Shown in pieces: positions 19,158-28,862 of a stretch of 64,000 nucleotides of DNA (the stretch's first letter is position 1; the number at the start of each line of letters is the position of its first letter). The notes beneath the pieces were generated by a model. That model had not been told where the DNA came from. It did no database searches and saw only the letters and a list, made by a program, of their open reading frames with translations. Origin of the DNA: Planctomycetota bacterium (lineage in GTDB: Bacteria > Planctomycetota > Phycisphaerae > Sedimentisphaerales > Anaerohalosphaeraceae). The position numbers and the translations under genes are program-made. Location: assembly GCA_013349435.1 (NCBI GenBank), contig DUZQ01000002.1:26909-90908 (forward strand), read 5' to 3'.

Positions 19158-20534
19158 TCAATTAACAAACCTTTTGATTATCTGCCGGGGCCTTACGTTT
19201 TCATCCAGGTCGCTCAGCACTTCTTCATTTTGCGCCTCAAGCAAACTACCAACTTCACGGAAGAATTCGTTTTTTTCCCCGGCGTCTTCAAAATTGTCCC
19301 GGGACCAACCGCTCGTATATCCCAAACCGGCTGCCCGCTGCAATACAGAATGGGCGTAAACGATATATGCACCTTCCAGAAAAACCGGCAAGAACGGTGA
19401 AAGCTCCTGCGAGTCAAAATCATCCACAAAACTTTGTCCCGGACTGTTCATCTCCGTCCCTGCCACAACCGGCAAATGCAGCTTCTCAGCAACTTCCAGG
19501 ACTCCACGGAGATTCTCAAGTTTTTTGCCGCTCAAACCCGGCGCGGCCTGCCGGCGGTACGGCACGCAGGCCGTGTAGCCCGGGTCGGGAACTACGCTGA
19601 TAGCCGCCGCTCCCCTTGCCATTGCAACTTCCAGAAGCCTTTCAATATCCTTCTCACCTTCCGATGTCCCGTCCAGCCAGGCAACAGCAGGTATCCCGCC
19701 CGCCGCAAGAATGAACTCATTCATCTTTTCCAGCTCTGGAAATGCGCCCCTGTCAGGTTGTACATAACCCACACCACCGAGCTTCATCGTTTTTGCCCTG
19801 ATTGTATTTAATAAAACCACATCCTCCGGTCCCTTGAACCCGGATACTTCCACACCTAATTTCTCAGACCAAAAGCCCGCCAACTCCGAGCCTTGGCCGA
19901 ACAAAGCTTTTGCCTTGCGGGCATAGGCAATACATAAATGCCGTTCGGTCGCATTGCCGGCGGGCGTTAAACACAAAACGTCTTTTTCATAATCCAGTTG
20001 CACCGGATTGAGATAATCGTTTACCCGCTTCATCAATCCAATATTTCTTTGCCGACTTGTTTTGCGAAGACCGGCTGAAAACTTTGCCTGTGCTCCGTGC
20101 AACCGGGCGCTTGGAAACCCTAAACCTATATGATAAGCAATCCCCGGCTCACCCGGCGAGTTAATCACCTTGTCTGCAAATTCCGGCACAAAAACCCGCG
20201 TCTCCAGGCCTGCGCAGGTTTTAAGACCCAACATCCCGCCCGCCTCTAGAAACTCATCAAGCCCGTCTAACACATCGAAGTCAACAATCCCGGCAACAGC
20301 CAAACCCGCCTTACGTGCCAAATATGCAATTTTGCTCGGCGAATAGCCGTAGCAGTTGTAAGAAAAAAAAGTATGACAATGCAGATTGACCGCCAGACCC
20401 GGCTCATAAAAAACAACCTCACCTGCTTTTGCCCTGTCGCACAGCACCGACAGAGCCTTATTTCTTTCATTTCTGTCGAAGCTGTCCAGCCTTTGCTCAA
20501 GTTCCTCAACCAAAAACGAACCTCCGCTGTGCAA
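19158..20534 (-). CDS. PHP-domain metal-dependent hydrolase family protein
   Basis: NLHCHTFFSYNCYGYSPSKIAYLARKAGLAVAGIVDFD; long uninterrupted ORF. Confidence 0.75.
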   Translation of the reverse strand: MHSGGSFLVEELEQRLDSFDRNERNKALSVLCDRAKAGEVVFYEPGLAVNLHCHTFFSYNCYGYSPSKIAYLARKAGLAVAGIVDFDVLDGLDEFLEAGGMLGLKTCAGLETRVFVPEFADKVINSPGEPGIAYHIGLGFPSARLHGAQAKFSAGLRKTSRQRNIGLMKRVNDYLNPVQLDYEKDVLCLTPAGNATERHLCIAYARKAKALFGQGSELAGFWSEKLGVEVSGFKGPEDVVLLNTIRAKTMKLGGVGYVQPDRGAFPELEKMNEFILAAGGIPAVAWLDGTSEGEKDIERLLEVAMARGAAAISVVPDPGYTACVPYRRQAAPGLSGKKLENLRGVLEVAEKLHLPVVAGTEMNSPGQSFVDDFDSQELSPFLPVFLEGAYIVYAHSVLQRAAGLGYTSGWSRDNFEDAGEKNEFFREVGSLLEAQNEEVLSDLDENVRPRQIIKRFVN

Positions 20535-20925
20535 ATATATTTGTCTTTGATTTCCTTTTTGCTTGCGGCCGTATTATACGAACTGGAATTAATTCCTGCG
20601 CCCCTCTGTCATTCCCGCGAAGCTTGTCCCCGCGAAGGAATGTCACCCCTGCGGAGGCAGGGGCGGGAAGCGCCGAATCCAGATTATTTCCGCATCCAGG
20701 AACCGCGAGCGACTTACAAATCGGTGTTACACAGTGAACTGCTTCACAACAAGCGCAAATATTAAATCCAAATGGTATTACAAGATTACTCGAAAATATA
20801 TCATAACTGCACCCAAAACACAATTTCGGTAGCTGCATGGTTTCTTTGTTGCAAAACCCGGTTTGCTTATTGACGTGTTTTTTAAAGTCTATCGAGGTAA
20901 ATAAAAAAAGCAGGCAATTTTCGGT

Positions 20926-21981
20926 TCAATTCCGGCAAAGTTTGGAGCGGATGATTTCGGCCCTGACGGCGTCTCTGCTGTCGGGGTCAAGTGGTCGGCC
21001 TTTGTTGAGCTGCAGGTGGGCCGGCTGGGTCAGCATAAAAAGCTCGTTTATCGTGGTGATGGAAATATTTTTGACCCTGCCGAGGTTGACACCCATGCGT
21101 ATCTGGCTGAGAAGAAAAAGCGCTTCCTTGGAGCTTATCAGCCGGGCGTTTTTCAGAACTCCAAGCGCCCTTTGAATCTTGTCGTCAACTGCGTTTTTCT
21201 GCTTGGTTAAAAGTTCGGCCCTGGCCAGTTTTTCGTACTCGACAATCCTGGGCACGATGGAACCGGAGAACTCACTGACGATGTCAAGCTCTGAGACGCC
21301 GAGTGTGATCTGGTTGGAAAGTTGGAAAAAATCGCCCACGGCATCGGTCCCTTCGCCGAAAAGACCCCTTATCGCAAGATTAGTATCACGGGCGGCATTG
21401 AAGAACTTCTCTATCTGACCGGTCATTTTCAGGGCCGGCAAATGCAACATTACCGAGACGCGAATGCCGGTGCCCAGATTGGTCGGGCAGGCGGTGAGGT
21501 AGCCGTATTCGCCGCTGAAGGCGTATTGAACCTTCTGCTCTATCATATCGTCGATGCGGTTGATTTTCTCCCAGCACTCTTTCAGTTGCAACCCGGCTTG
21601 AAAAACCTGAATGCGCAGGTGGTCTTCCTCGTTTATCATAGCGGTAAATGATTCGCTTGGGGCAATGATGACGCCACGAGGTCCTTTTCCGCGGGCATGC
21701 TGTCGGCTGATGAGGTGTCGTTCAACAAGTAAATCCTGCTCAAGAGAAGATGCATCCGCCATATTGACGAAAAAGACGTCTTCACCTATGTCAAGCGACA
21801 AAATAGCATCTTTTAATTTTTCCAGGACGTCTGTTTTTCGTTGCTTGGTAAGGCAGGGAAGAAACTCGAAACCCGCCAGATTGCGGGCCAGCCGAACACG
21901 TGAAGAGATGACAATATCGGCGCCCGGGCCGGAGCCGTCAAACCATTTGCTTATACGGCTGCTTAAATCGTTCGGTATCAT
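20926..21981 (-). CDS. mcsB: Protein arginine kinase McsB (ATP:guanido phosphotransferase family)
   Basis: DIVISSRVRLARNLAGFEF; YLTACPTNLGTGIRVSVMLHLP; overlaps mcsA by 4 nt. Confidence 0.92.
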   Translation of the reverse strand: MIPNDLSSRISKWFDGSGPGADIVISSRVRLARNLAGFEFLPCLTKQRKTDVLEKLKDAILSLDIGEDVFFVNMADASSLEQDLLVERHLISRQHARGKGPRGVIIAPSESFTAMINEEDHLRIQVFQAGLQLKECWEKINRIDDMIEQKVQYAFSGEYGYLTACPTNLGTGIRVSVMLHLPALKMTGQIEKFFNAARDTNLAIRGLFGEGTDAVGDFFQLSNQITLGVSELDIVSEFSGSIVPRIVEYEKLARAELLTKQKNAVDDKIQRALGVLKNARLISSKEALFLLSQIRMGVNLGRVKNISITTINELFMLTQPAHLQLNKGRPLDPDSRDAVRAEIIRSKLCRN

Positions 21982-22481
21982 TGCAGACGGTTTATCTCAT
22001 CTCTTAGTTTCGCTGCTGTTTCGTAATCTTCCGCTTTGACCGCGGCATCGAGCTTCTTGCGCAGCCCGAGCAGGCCAATCTGCTGCCTGGTGTCGTCGGG
22101 CACTTTTGAAGGGACCTTGCCGCGATGGGAGGTGTTTTGCGCCTGAGATTTTTCAATGATAGGCCGCAGTGCCTTGTCAAAAACTTCATAATCGGCGGGA
22201 CAACCGAGCAAAAGCTCTTTTCGGAAGCGTTTCAAAGTCATCCCGCAGTGCGGACATTCTATATCTTCTACTATCATCTCGTCAGAGCCGCCACCGGAAT
22301 AATGCTGCGTCTGAACAGCCAGCAAGGTACTCAACAACTCGTTGAGGGGTATCTGGTTCTTGACCGCCAGACCCTGCTGGTGAGCACAGGCCTCACACAA
22401 ATGCATCTCATGACGCTGACCGCCGTGAATTTCGGTCAGGTGGATGGTTGCTGTATTTTGCTTGCAAGACTGACACTGCAT
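21978..22481 (-). CDS. mcsA: McsA-like protein with zinc-finger CxxC motifs and UVR motif
   Basis: MQCQSCKQNTATIHLTEI, LCEACA, CPHCG; C-terminal LDAAVKAEDYETAAKLRDEINRL. Confidence 0.88.
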   Translation of the reverse strand: MQCQSCKQNTATIHLTEIHGGQRHEMHLCEACAHQQGLAVKNQIPLNELLSTLLAVQTQHYSGGGSDEMIVEDIECPHCGMTLKRFRKELLLGCPADYEVFDKALRPIIEKSQAQNTSHRGKVPSKVPDDTRQQIGLLGLRKKLDAAVKAEDYETAAKLRDEINRLQ

Positions 22482-22577
22482 ATCATATCAACCCTTCTGG
22501 ATATATTATACCACATCGCAATTAAAATATCGACAATAAATTCCATCCACTGTAGCGACAAAACCAGCAAAACTTTT

Positions 22578-22958
22578 TTAGCCGGTGTATCTCGCCCAAC
22601 AACCCGCCGCCTCCGAGACCTCGACATATTGCAGTTTTACCCGCTCCGGCAGTAGTGGTTTGAGTTTGTCGTAAATATATTTTGCCACGTTCTCGGCAGA
22701 GGCGCTTGTCCCGCCAAAGCAGGCAAGCTCCTCCAGCCGGGCACCGTCGAGCAGTTGCGCCACCCCATTTATCTTAGCCCCCAACCAGTGAAAGTCAACA
22801 ACCAGGCCGTTTTCATCAAGTTCCTCGGCAGATACGGCCGAGCGAACGACCCATTTGTGCTCGTGCAGCGGTTCCACCTCGCAGCCCGGCATTGTCAGTT
22901 GATGACGTGCCGTAAAACTGGTCTGAACCGTAACAGTGAACAAACTATATCTCCGCAA
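22578..22958 (-). CDS. 6-carboxytetrahydropterin synthase / 6-pyruvoyl-tetrahydropterin synthase-family protein
   Basis: FTARHQL...LHEHKWVVRSAVSAEELDENGLVVDFHWLGAKI; SAENVAKYIYDKL. Confidence 0.75.
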   Translation of the reverse strand: MRRYSLFTVTVQTSFTARHQLTMPGCEVEPLHEHKWVVRSAVSAEELDENGLVVDFHWLGAKINGVAQLLDGARLEELACFGGTSASAENVAKYIYDKLKPLLPERVKLQYVEVSEAAGCWARYTG

Positions 22959-22980
22959 ATGAATCTAAAATATGCGGTTT

Positions 22981-23481
22981 CTAATTCCCACCCATTTCTT
23001 TGAGGCGTTCTCTGAGGAGCTTGTAAACAGGGAGCGGGATGAGTTTGGAGACGTCCCCGCCCAACAGGGCCACCTGCCTTACCATTGTGGAGCTTACAAA
23101 TCCGTACTCCTCACTGGTCATTACAAAAACCGTCTCTATACCCGCTACAGAGCGGTTGGTCATTGCAAGTTGAAACTCATACTGAACATCGGTAAGATTC
23201 CTCAGGCCCCGAAGCATGACATCTGCCTCCTTCTGTGCGGCAAACTCCACCGTCAGGCAATCGTAGCTTTCCACAGAGACACGCGGCATATCGGAAACGA
23301 GCCGGCTTATCATTGCGACGCGCTCGGCTTGTGTGAAAAGCTCCTCTTTGACGGGACTTCGGCCAACGGCGATAATCAACTCATCAAAAAGCTTGTTGCC
23401 CCTGCCGATAACATCAAGGTGGCCGTTTGTAATCGGGTCGAAAGAGCCGGGAAAAATCGCCCTTACGGGTTTGTGCTCCAT
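22981..23481 (-). CDS. coaD: Phosphopantetheine adenylyltransferase
   Basis: RAIFPGSFDPITNGHLDVIGRG; MLRGLRNLTDVQYEFQLAMTNR; YGFVSSTMVRQVALLGGDVSKLIP. Confidence 0.97.
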   Translation of the reverse strand: MEHKPVRAIFPGSFDPITNGHLDVIGRGNKLFDELIIAVGRSPVKEELFTQAERVAMISRLVSDMPRVSVESYDCLTVEFAAQKEADVMLRGLRNLTDVQYEFQLAMTNRSVAGIETVFVMTSEEYGFVSSTMVRQVALLGGDVSKLIPLPVYKLLRERLKEMGGN

Positions 23482-23495
23482 TGATTCACCACACC

Positions 23496-24206
23496 TTAAG
23501 AATCCGGCTTACTATTCAACGATTCCAGGATAGCATCTTCGAGGTCTTTGGCGGAATGTTCCGTGCCAAGCTGCATCATAAAGTACTTGGCGGCGGAAAA
23601 CCGTTTGGAAGCGAGTTTGCGGACAGACTCAATCCGAAAACCCTCCTTAAGCCTGGCCTCCCAGTAGCGATAATCGATTTTCCTTTGCCAACTGTCCAGC
23701 ACCTCTGAGGCGCCCCTGCCGTGAATCACATACCTGCGGAACTCGTTGAAAAGACCCACCGCCCCCATATCGTCAAGATTCCGGGCGTCGGAAAGGACCT
23801 TGGCCTCGGTCATATCGGTAAAACGGTTGCCCGATTCGATGATAATCCTGTTTATTTTGTCAATTTTCGGCCCGGCAAGAGCACCACTGAGCCTGTCGGA
23901 GACAATTTGTGTGGAAAAATCCAGTAAATCGCCCAAGGTAACATCTGCCAGGACAAACCTGGCTGCGGTATCTTCAGGGTCGGCATAGCGGGCAAAGCCG
24001 GCATCGGAAAAATATGCTCCCGCGGTCAGGCAAAAGCGGTCGATCGCCAATTTGGCCTCGGCCAGTTCCGGCAGTCTGCATATATGCTCGACATTGCGAA
24101 CCAGCCTTTGAGCGCGGTCCCAAAGCCAGTTGTCCTCCGTGCCCGCAAGGGTAGGCACCGTCAGAACCTGCCGGGCTATTTCTCTGATAACATCTGTTTC
24201 TGACAT
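23496..24206 (-). CDS. Degenerate HD-superfamily phosphohydrolase-like protein
   Basis: Architecture and AKVLSDARNLDDMGAVGLFNEFRRYV resemble HD phosphohydrolases; canonical HD dyad not apparent. Confidence 0.5.
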   Translation of the reverse strand: MSETDVIREIARQVLTVPTLAGTEDNWLWDRAQRLVRNVEHICRLPELAEAKLAIDRFCLTAGAYFSDAGFARYADPEDTAARFVLADVTLGDLLDFSTQIVSDRLSGALAGPKIDKINRIIIESGNRFTDMTEAKVLSDARNLDDMGAVGLFNEFRRYVIHGRGASEVLDSWQRKIDYRYWEARLKEGFRIESVRKLASKRFSAAKYFMMQLGTEHSAKDLEDAILESLNSKPDS

Positions 24207-24683
24207 AACTAATCCGCTTTCAAAAATGTGTGCTTCTTTATCGCAGACCCGAAGCGTTTAGTCAAGTCTTTTTGCAAAAACACCTGAGATGTTGTGAAAC
24301 CACGTCCAGACTCCTCGTTCTACCGTCCCGATAAATCGGGTCTCAGAATGAAGGGTGTGTCGTTTTTGTTAAAAAAACATTAACATAAATATTTATGCGG
24401 GAAAAAGTGCTGAAGACTACTAAAAAAACCTACCACCTGGTCAATGACTCCAAATAAAGTTGGGCTGGGTATAGTCAGGAGCTTTTTGGCCCGATATTAT
24501 TTTGAATCGGTATCAAAAAAACCGCCTTAGCACCCACAGGCAAATATTTGTTATACTTTAATTGGCCGTTTATAAAAATTCGACCAAACTTTTCAATTAG
24601 TGTTGTACGAATGACCGATAGTTCTGATATAATGCAGCCGAAGTAAGCGTGCTTTATTGTGGCACGCCAATGGAAATCAGCAA

Positions 24684-25235
24684 ATGACGAACCAGGCAAG
24701 AATTTCAAAAGTCCTAATATGTCTCGCGGCAGCCATGACCATCGGGGCAATGGTCCTGATGGCCCTGGACAGCAAGTCCCCTTCCGGAGGGGCTTTTAGT
24801 CTCACAAGTTACATCAACTTGAATCCAATCGAACAGGTGGCATTGACCGCCGGAACCACAGGCCCGGGTAAATGGAACCGTATTGAGGTGTGCTACAGCG
24901 GAACGCAGGCCGGCAACATCGGGCATTTGGCAAAGTTAGCCGGCCTTACAAGCGGCAGCGAACTAAATTACCACTTCGTCATTTGCAACGGACAGGGCGC
25001 AAGCGACGGGCACATCCAGGCAACCAGGAAATGGCGCCGGCAAAGACCTTGCCTGCCGACCGAAAACTGGTACGGCTCGGACCAGACTATCAGAATTTGC
25101 ACAATAGCAGAAAATTCAAGGAACGCTCCCACCGACTGCCAGATAAAACGTACCGCCGAGCTGACAGAAGAGTTGGCAAGAAAATTCGACATCCCCACCC
25201 GGCAAATCATATACCCCGACAACTGGCAACTGTAA
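24684..25235 (+). CDS. Exported or membrane-anchored amidase_2/PGRP-like protein
   Basis: N-terminal TM segment; LNYHFVICNGQGASDGHIQATRKWRRQ... reminiscent of the peptidoglycan amidase fold. Confidence 0.5.
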   Translation: MTNQARISKVLICLAAAMTIGAMVLMALDSKSPSGGAFSLTSYINLNPIEQVALTAGTTGPGKWNRIEVCYSGTQAGNIGHLAKLAGLTSGSELNYHFVICNGQGASDGHIQATRKWRRQRPCLPTENWYGSDQTIRICTIAENSRNAPTDCQIKRTAELTEELARKFDIPTRQIIYPDNWQL

Positions 25236-25298
25236 AGCACTCTGCAATACTCACGATGCCACACAGGATCCATTATAGGCCTGTTTGTGCTTTTGCTG

Positions 25299-27173
25299 CT
25301 ACAGGTCGAAGGGCGAGATATATTCGCCGAGCTTTTCTTTAGCGGCGTTTAGACGCGTTCTTTGGGTTTTGAAAACATCATAGACAACCTGCGGTGTATC
25401 GGGTACCTTAGTCTTATAGATTTCCTCAATCCTGTCTATCTTGGCCAGCAGTTTCGGCACACGAATCGCAAACTGCTCGGCATAGTTTTCCTTGGTAAAG
25501 TCTTCGTTCAACTCCCGTTTGAAAAGCTCCGCCAAGTCCTCGTATCCTGGAATCAGTCCGGTCGGCGTCTCGATTGCATCTACGTCCCCGTGTACTCTCA
25601 ATTCCGCCCAAAGAACCCAGACCAGCTTGTCTAACATTCCGTTGAGGTACTTGCCGTCTTTGTCTCTTAGAAAATAGTTCACAGAAAAAATCAACGGCGG
25701 CCTATCGACACCCTGTGCAAAGTCGAGATTGTTTTGAATATACCTGCCCAACGGAAGCGATACAAAATCCATATTGCTCATGATATTGAACGTTCGCACG
25801 CCTTCTGCGCCCAAAGTAGCTGCGGTAGTCTCGGATTCGAGCATAGCGCCTTTTCCAACAATGCCCTCGGTCCAGTCAAAGGCCTGCTCAACAGGAACAA
25901 GCGTATCGCTGTCGCGTCCCCCATAAATAATCGCACCTAAGGGCACCCCTTCCGGATTGTTCAAATTCTCATCGCGGTTGGAAAGATCCGATATGCGGAC
26001 GGTATATCTTGCGTTTTTATGCGATGGACTTATTTCATTGCCCTTATCGTCGGTCTTGCCCTTGTGCCATTTGCCGCTGTAGTTTGTTCCCTCCGTTGGA
26101 AGCTCACAGCCCATTCCAAGCCAGTGAGGTTTGCCGTCGTCGGTAACCAGTACATTACCGAAGATTATTTCGCCCGGGTTAGTAAGTGCCTCATAAATAA
26201 CAGGATCATCGTCTGCATTTACGTCCCTTATGATACCGAAAATCCCGCTTTCAACATTAACACACCGTATTTCGCCGCCTTTTTTGCGCAAATATGCAAT
26301 ATCATCGCCGACTATCGTTTGTCCCGGCAGCATTGATGTGGATGTCTTACCACACGCTGAGGGAAACGCACCCGTAAAGTACGTTACCCTGTCTTTGGGT
26401 CCGTGTACGCCCATAACGAACATGTGTTCAGCCAACCAGCCTTCTCTTGACGCCTTGTTTATAGCTAATCGCAGAGCAAGTTTCTTTAGGCCGATTGTGT
26501 TTCCGCCATATTGGGTGTTGGCCGAATATACTATATTTTCATCAAGATCAATATAGACTCTCCTCTTTTCTATATTTTTACTAACAAGAGCTTCAAGTTC
26601 GCCTTCGGAGTGCAGAAATCTGAAAAAATCCGGTGAATCGCCGATACTCTTGAATTGTTCATACCCAGGCCGATACAGCAGGCACTCACTGTGTGCAACA
26701 TAAGGCGAATCTGTTATCTGAACGCAGGCAATAGAAAACTCCGAATTTGCAGGACCAAGACAGAAAAAGCATACAAGCATCTCTCTGCCGACCATCGAGT
26801 CTTTCAAAAATCCAAGGACTTCCTTTGTCCCTTCCTCTTTATCCGTAGAATTCAGGCTTGCACCAAGGTCCTTTCCTTTTGCAAGGAGATATTTTGTATT
26901 GGCCTTATCTCTTGCCTGGTCGTAAAAACCATCGAAATGACATGTATGTCCGTCTATCGCAAGTGCCTTTTCCTCTCCACTTTCTATGGCACGATTTCGT
27001 ATATACAACAAATCTTCATCTGAGTCATTGCAAACGAATACGGACGCCGGCCGGGTAAACTCAATCGCATCTGCAATAAACTTATGCATTTTAATGTTAT
27101 TAATCGCTGTCAGCTTCTTCAGATTATCCTTGTCTAACCTTTGTTCCAACAATTCTTTGATATTATTCGACAT
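25299..27173 (-). CDS. pckG: Phosphoenolpyruvate carboxykinase (GTP)
   Basis: FPSACGKTSTSMLPG, GDDIAYLRKKGGEIRCVNVESGIFGIIRDVN, HWLGMGCELPTEGTNYSG. Confidence 0.95.
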   Translation of the reverse strand: MSNNIKELLEQRLDKDNLKKLTAINNIKMHKFIADAIEFTRPASVFVCNDSDEDLLYIRNRAIESGEEKALAIDGHTCHFDGFYDQARDKANTKYLLAKGKDLGASLNSTDKEEGTKEVLGFLKDSMVGREMLVCFFCLGPANSEFSIACVQITDSPYVAHSECLLYRPGYEQFKSIGDSPDFFRFLHSEGELEALVSKNIEKRRVYIDLDENIVYSANTQYGGNTIGLKKLALRLAINKASREGWLAEHMFVMGVHGPKDRVTYFTGAFPSACGKTSTSMLPGQTIVGDDIAYLRKKGGEIRCVNVESGIFGIIRDVNADDDPVIYEALTNPGEIIFGNVLVTDDGKPHWLGMGCELPTEGTNYSGKWHKGKTDDKGNEISPSHKNARYTVRISDLSNRDENLNNPEGVPLGAIIYGGRDSDTLVPVEQAFDWTEGIVGKGAMLESETTAATLGAEGVRTFNIMSNMDFVSLPLGRYIQNNLDFAQGVDRPPLIFSVNYFLRDKDGKYLNGMLDKLVWVLWAELRVHGDVDAIETPTGLIPGYEDLAELFKRELNEDFTKENYAEQFAIRVPKLLAKIDRIEEIYKTKVPDTPQVVYDVFKTQRTRLNAAKEKLGEYISPFDL

Positions 27174-27403
27174 CTCAGTTTCCTTATACTTTCATAAGCT
27201 TTATTTACATTTACCAAAATCCCGGCGATTCTAATTGCATCAACCCATTAAGTCAAATGATTTTCGTTATATTACATTATTCCTATAGATTTTGTAAACA
27301 TCATTTCGAACCTTAAACTATAATTTATTTATTTTATATCATGAATATATGTGTTCTGTTATATAAATAATAATAATTGGATAAAAGTGGTATAGCTCTA
27401 ATG

Positions 27404-27419
27404 CGTAATATATATTACG
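27404..27419. promoter_or_regulatory. Perfect 16-bp palindrome CGTAATATATATTACG in the AT-rich gap between parB and pckG
   Basis: Self-complementary sequence read directly; lies upstream of pckG on the minus strand. Confidence 0.4.
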
Positions 27420-27450
27420 GTTTTTGTCTGCAACTTGCTCTTTTGACCAC

Positions 27451-28395
27451 TTAAACGTTCTCTGTCCGTGAAAGCCCCATTTTTTCTGTCAATCTGTCAA
27501 ATTCGTCAAGTGAATAAAAATCTATTATTATTCTTCCTCTGTTGCTGCGGTTTCTTTTGCTTATGGTAACCTTTGTTCCAAGTATCTCCTGTAATCTTTT
27601 CTCAAGGTCTAATATATGAGGCGGTGTTTCAACAACCTTTACTTTTTTACCAGAAACCTGAAGTGCTTTTCTAACCAATCTTTCCACTTCCCTAACACTA
27701 AGCCGGCCTGCAAGTGCCCTGTTGGCAAGTTTCCTTCGCAACTCATCAGTCGGAAGCGACAGTATGGCACGTGCATGACCCATGCTAAGCTGCCCAGCCG
27801 ATAACATTTTCTTGATTTCTTCAGGCAAGTCCAACAGCCTAAGATAGTTAGCTACTACAGAACGGTCTTCTCCAAGCCTTTTGGCAGCATCGGTTTGCGT
27901 CAAAGAGAAGGTGTTTATATAGTTTTGATAAGCCATAGCCCTTTCCAACGGATTAAGGTCTGCGCGGTGAATATTCTCAACAAGTGCAAGTTCCAACATC
28001 TCTGCATCATCTGCTTTTCTAACCAGGGCAGGCACCTCATTCAGGCCGGCGATCTTCGCCGCGCGTAGCCTTCTCTCTCCTGCAATAATCTCAAAACCGT
28101 CGCCTGTTTCCCTCACAAGGATCGGCTGAATGATGCCCTTGACACGAATCGACTCAGCAAGCTCGCGTAGCTCATCATCATCATATCGCATCCTTGGTTG
28201 ATAAGGATTTGATTTTATAGCTTCTATACGCAATTTGCGAGTAGATAATTGTAACTCTTTGTCAGGACTATACTTAGCTGGTCTTGCGGCGTGTTTCTCC
28301 TGAAGGCTTTCTTCCTGGGCTTTGGTTATCGGACCCAGCAGTGCATCCAGACCCATGCCCAGATGACGACGTTGGCGTTCTGGTTTGTCAACCAT
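27451..28395 (-). CDS. parB: Chromosome-partitioning protein ParB (Spo0J family); start chosen at MVDKPERQRRHLGMGLDALLG
   Basis: NPYQPR, GIIQPILVRETGDGFEIIAGERRLRAAKIAGL, ENIHRADLNPLERA, HTH region LTQTDAAKRLGEDRSVVANYLRLL. Confidence 0.95.
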   Translation of the reverse strand: MVDKPERQRRHLGMGLDALLGPITKAQEESLQEKHAARPAKYSPDKELQLSTRKLRIEAIKSNPYQPRMRYDDDELRELAESIRVKGIIQPILVRETGDGFEIIAGERRLRAAKIAGLNEVPALVRKADDAEMLELALVENIHRADLNPLERAMAYQNYINTFSLTQTDAAKRLGEDRSVVANYLRLLDLPEEIKKMLSAGQLSMGHARAILSLPTDELRRKLANRALAGRLSVREVERLVRKALQVSGKKVKVVETPPHILDLEKRLQEILGTKVTISKRNRSNRGRIIIDFYSLDEFDRLTEKMGLSRTENV

Positions 28396-28521
28396 AACGT
28401 GCTCCTTCACAAAATGTTTCAAAATCGAACTACTTAAATTCCCATTCACAAGACATGTTTCGACTAATGTATTGTAAAAACTGGAGCCTTGCAAGAGAAT
28501 TTTCTAAGTCGAACAATAAAA

Positions 28522-28537
28522 TGTTCCACGTGAAACA
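28522..28537. promoter_or_regulatory. parS: parS centromere-like site TGTTCCACGTGAAACA
   Basis: Matches the conserved bacterial parS consensus TGTTNCACGTGAAACA; lies about 127 bp upstream of parB. Confidence 0.93.
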
Positions 28538-28862
28538 CTTTTCACACATTACCTCTTTCTTTTTTTACATTTTATAATCTTTCTGCTACTCTTTAAACTA
28601 TTCCGTTATAACCTTTTCCAGATTATCTGCGTTAAGAAGTCATGCCTCTCGATTGTGCTATGCGAGCTTTTGGTTAATATTAACACAAGCCAAGCCGCTC
28701 CCGCCGCTATTGTCGAGAGCGATTCAGCCGAACGCCCTATTATGAGGATGTTTCGCTAACGGAAGCCGAGCCGCACACCCGGCCGAATCAAGCTGCAGAA
28801 TAAGAAAGTTCTCAAAATGACCTTTTTTGCCGTCAAGCTTACTGAAGCGCCAGACTTGCCCC

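Noticed and set aside
20506-20838. 110-aa ORF upstream of the PHP gene
   Set aside because: Spans the dispersed CGCGAAGCTTGTCCCCGCGAAG repeat; unlikely to be a real protein.
28396-28494. N-terminal 33-aa extension of ParB in the ORF track
   Set aside because: MVDKPERQRRHLGMGLDALLG is the usual ParB N-terminus; the extension has no family similarity.
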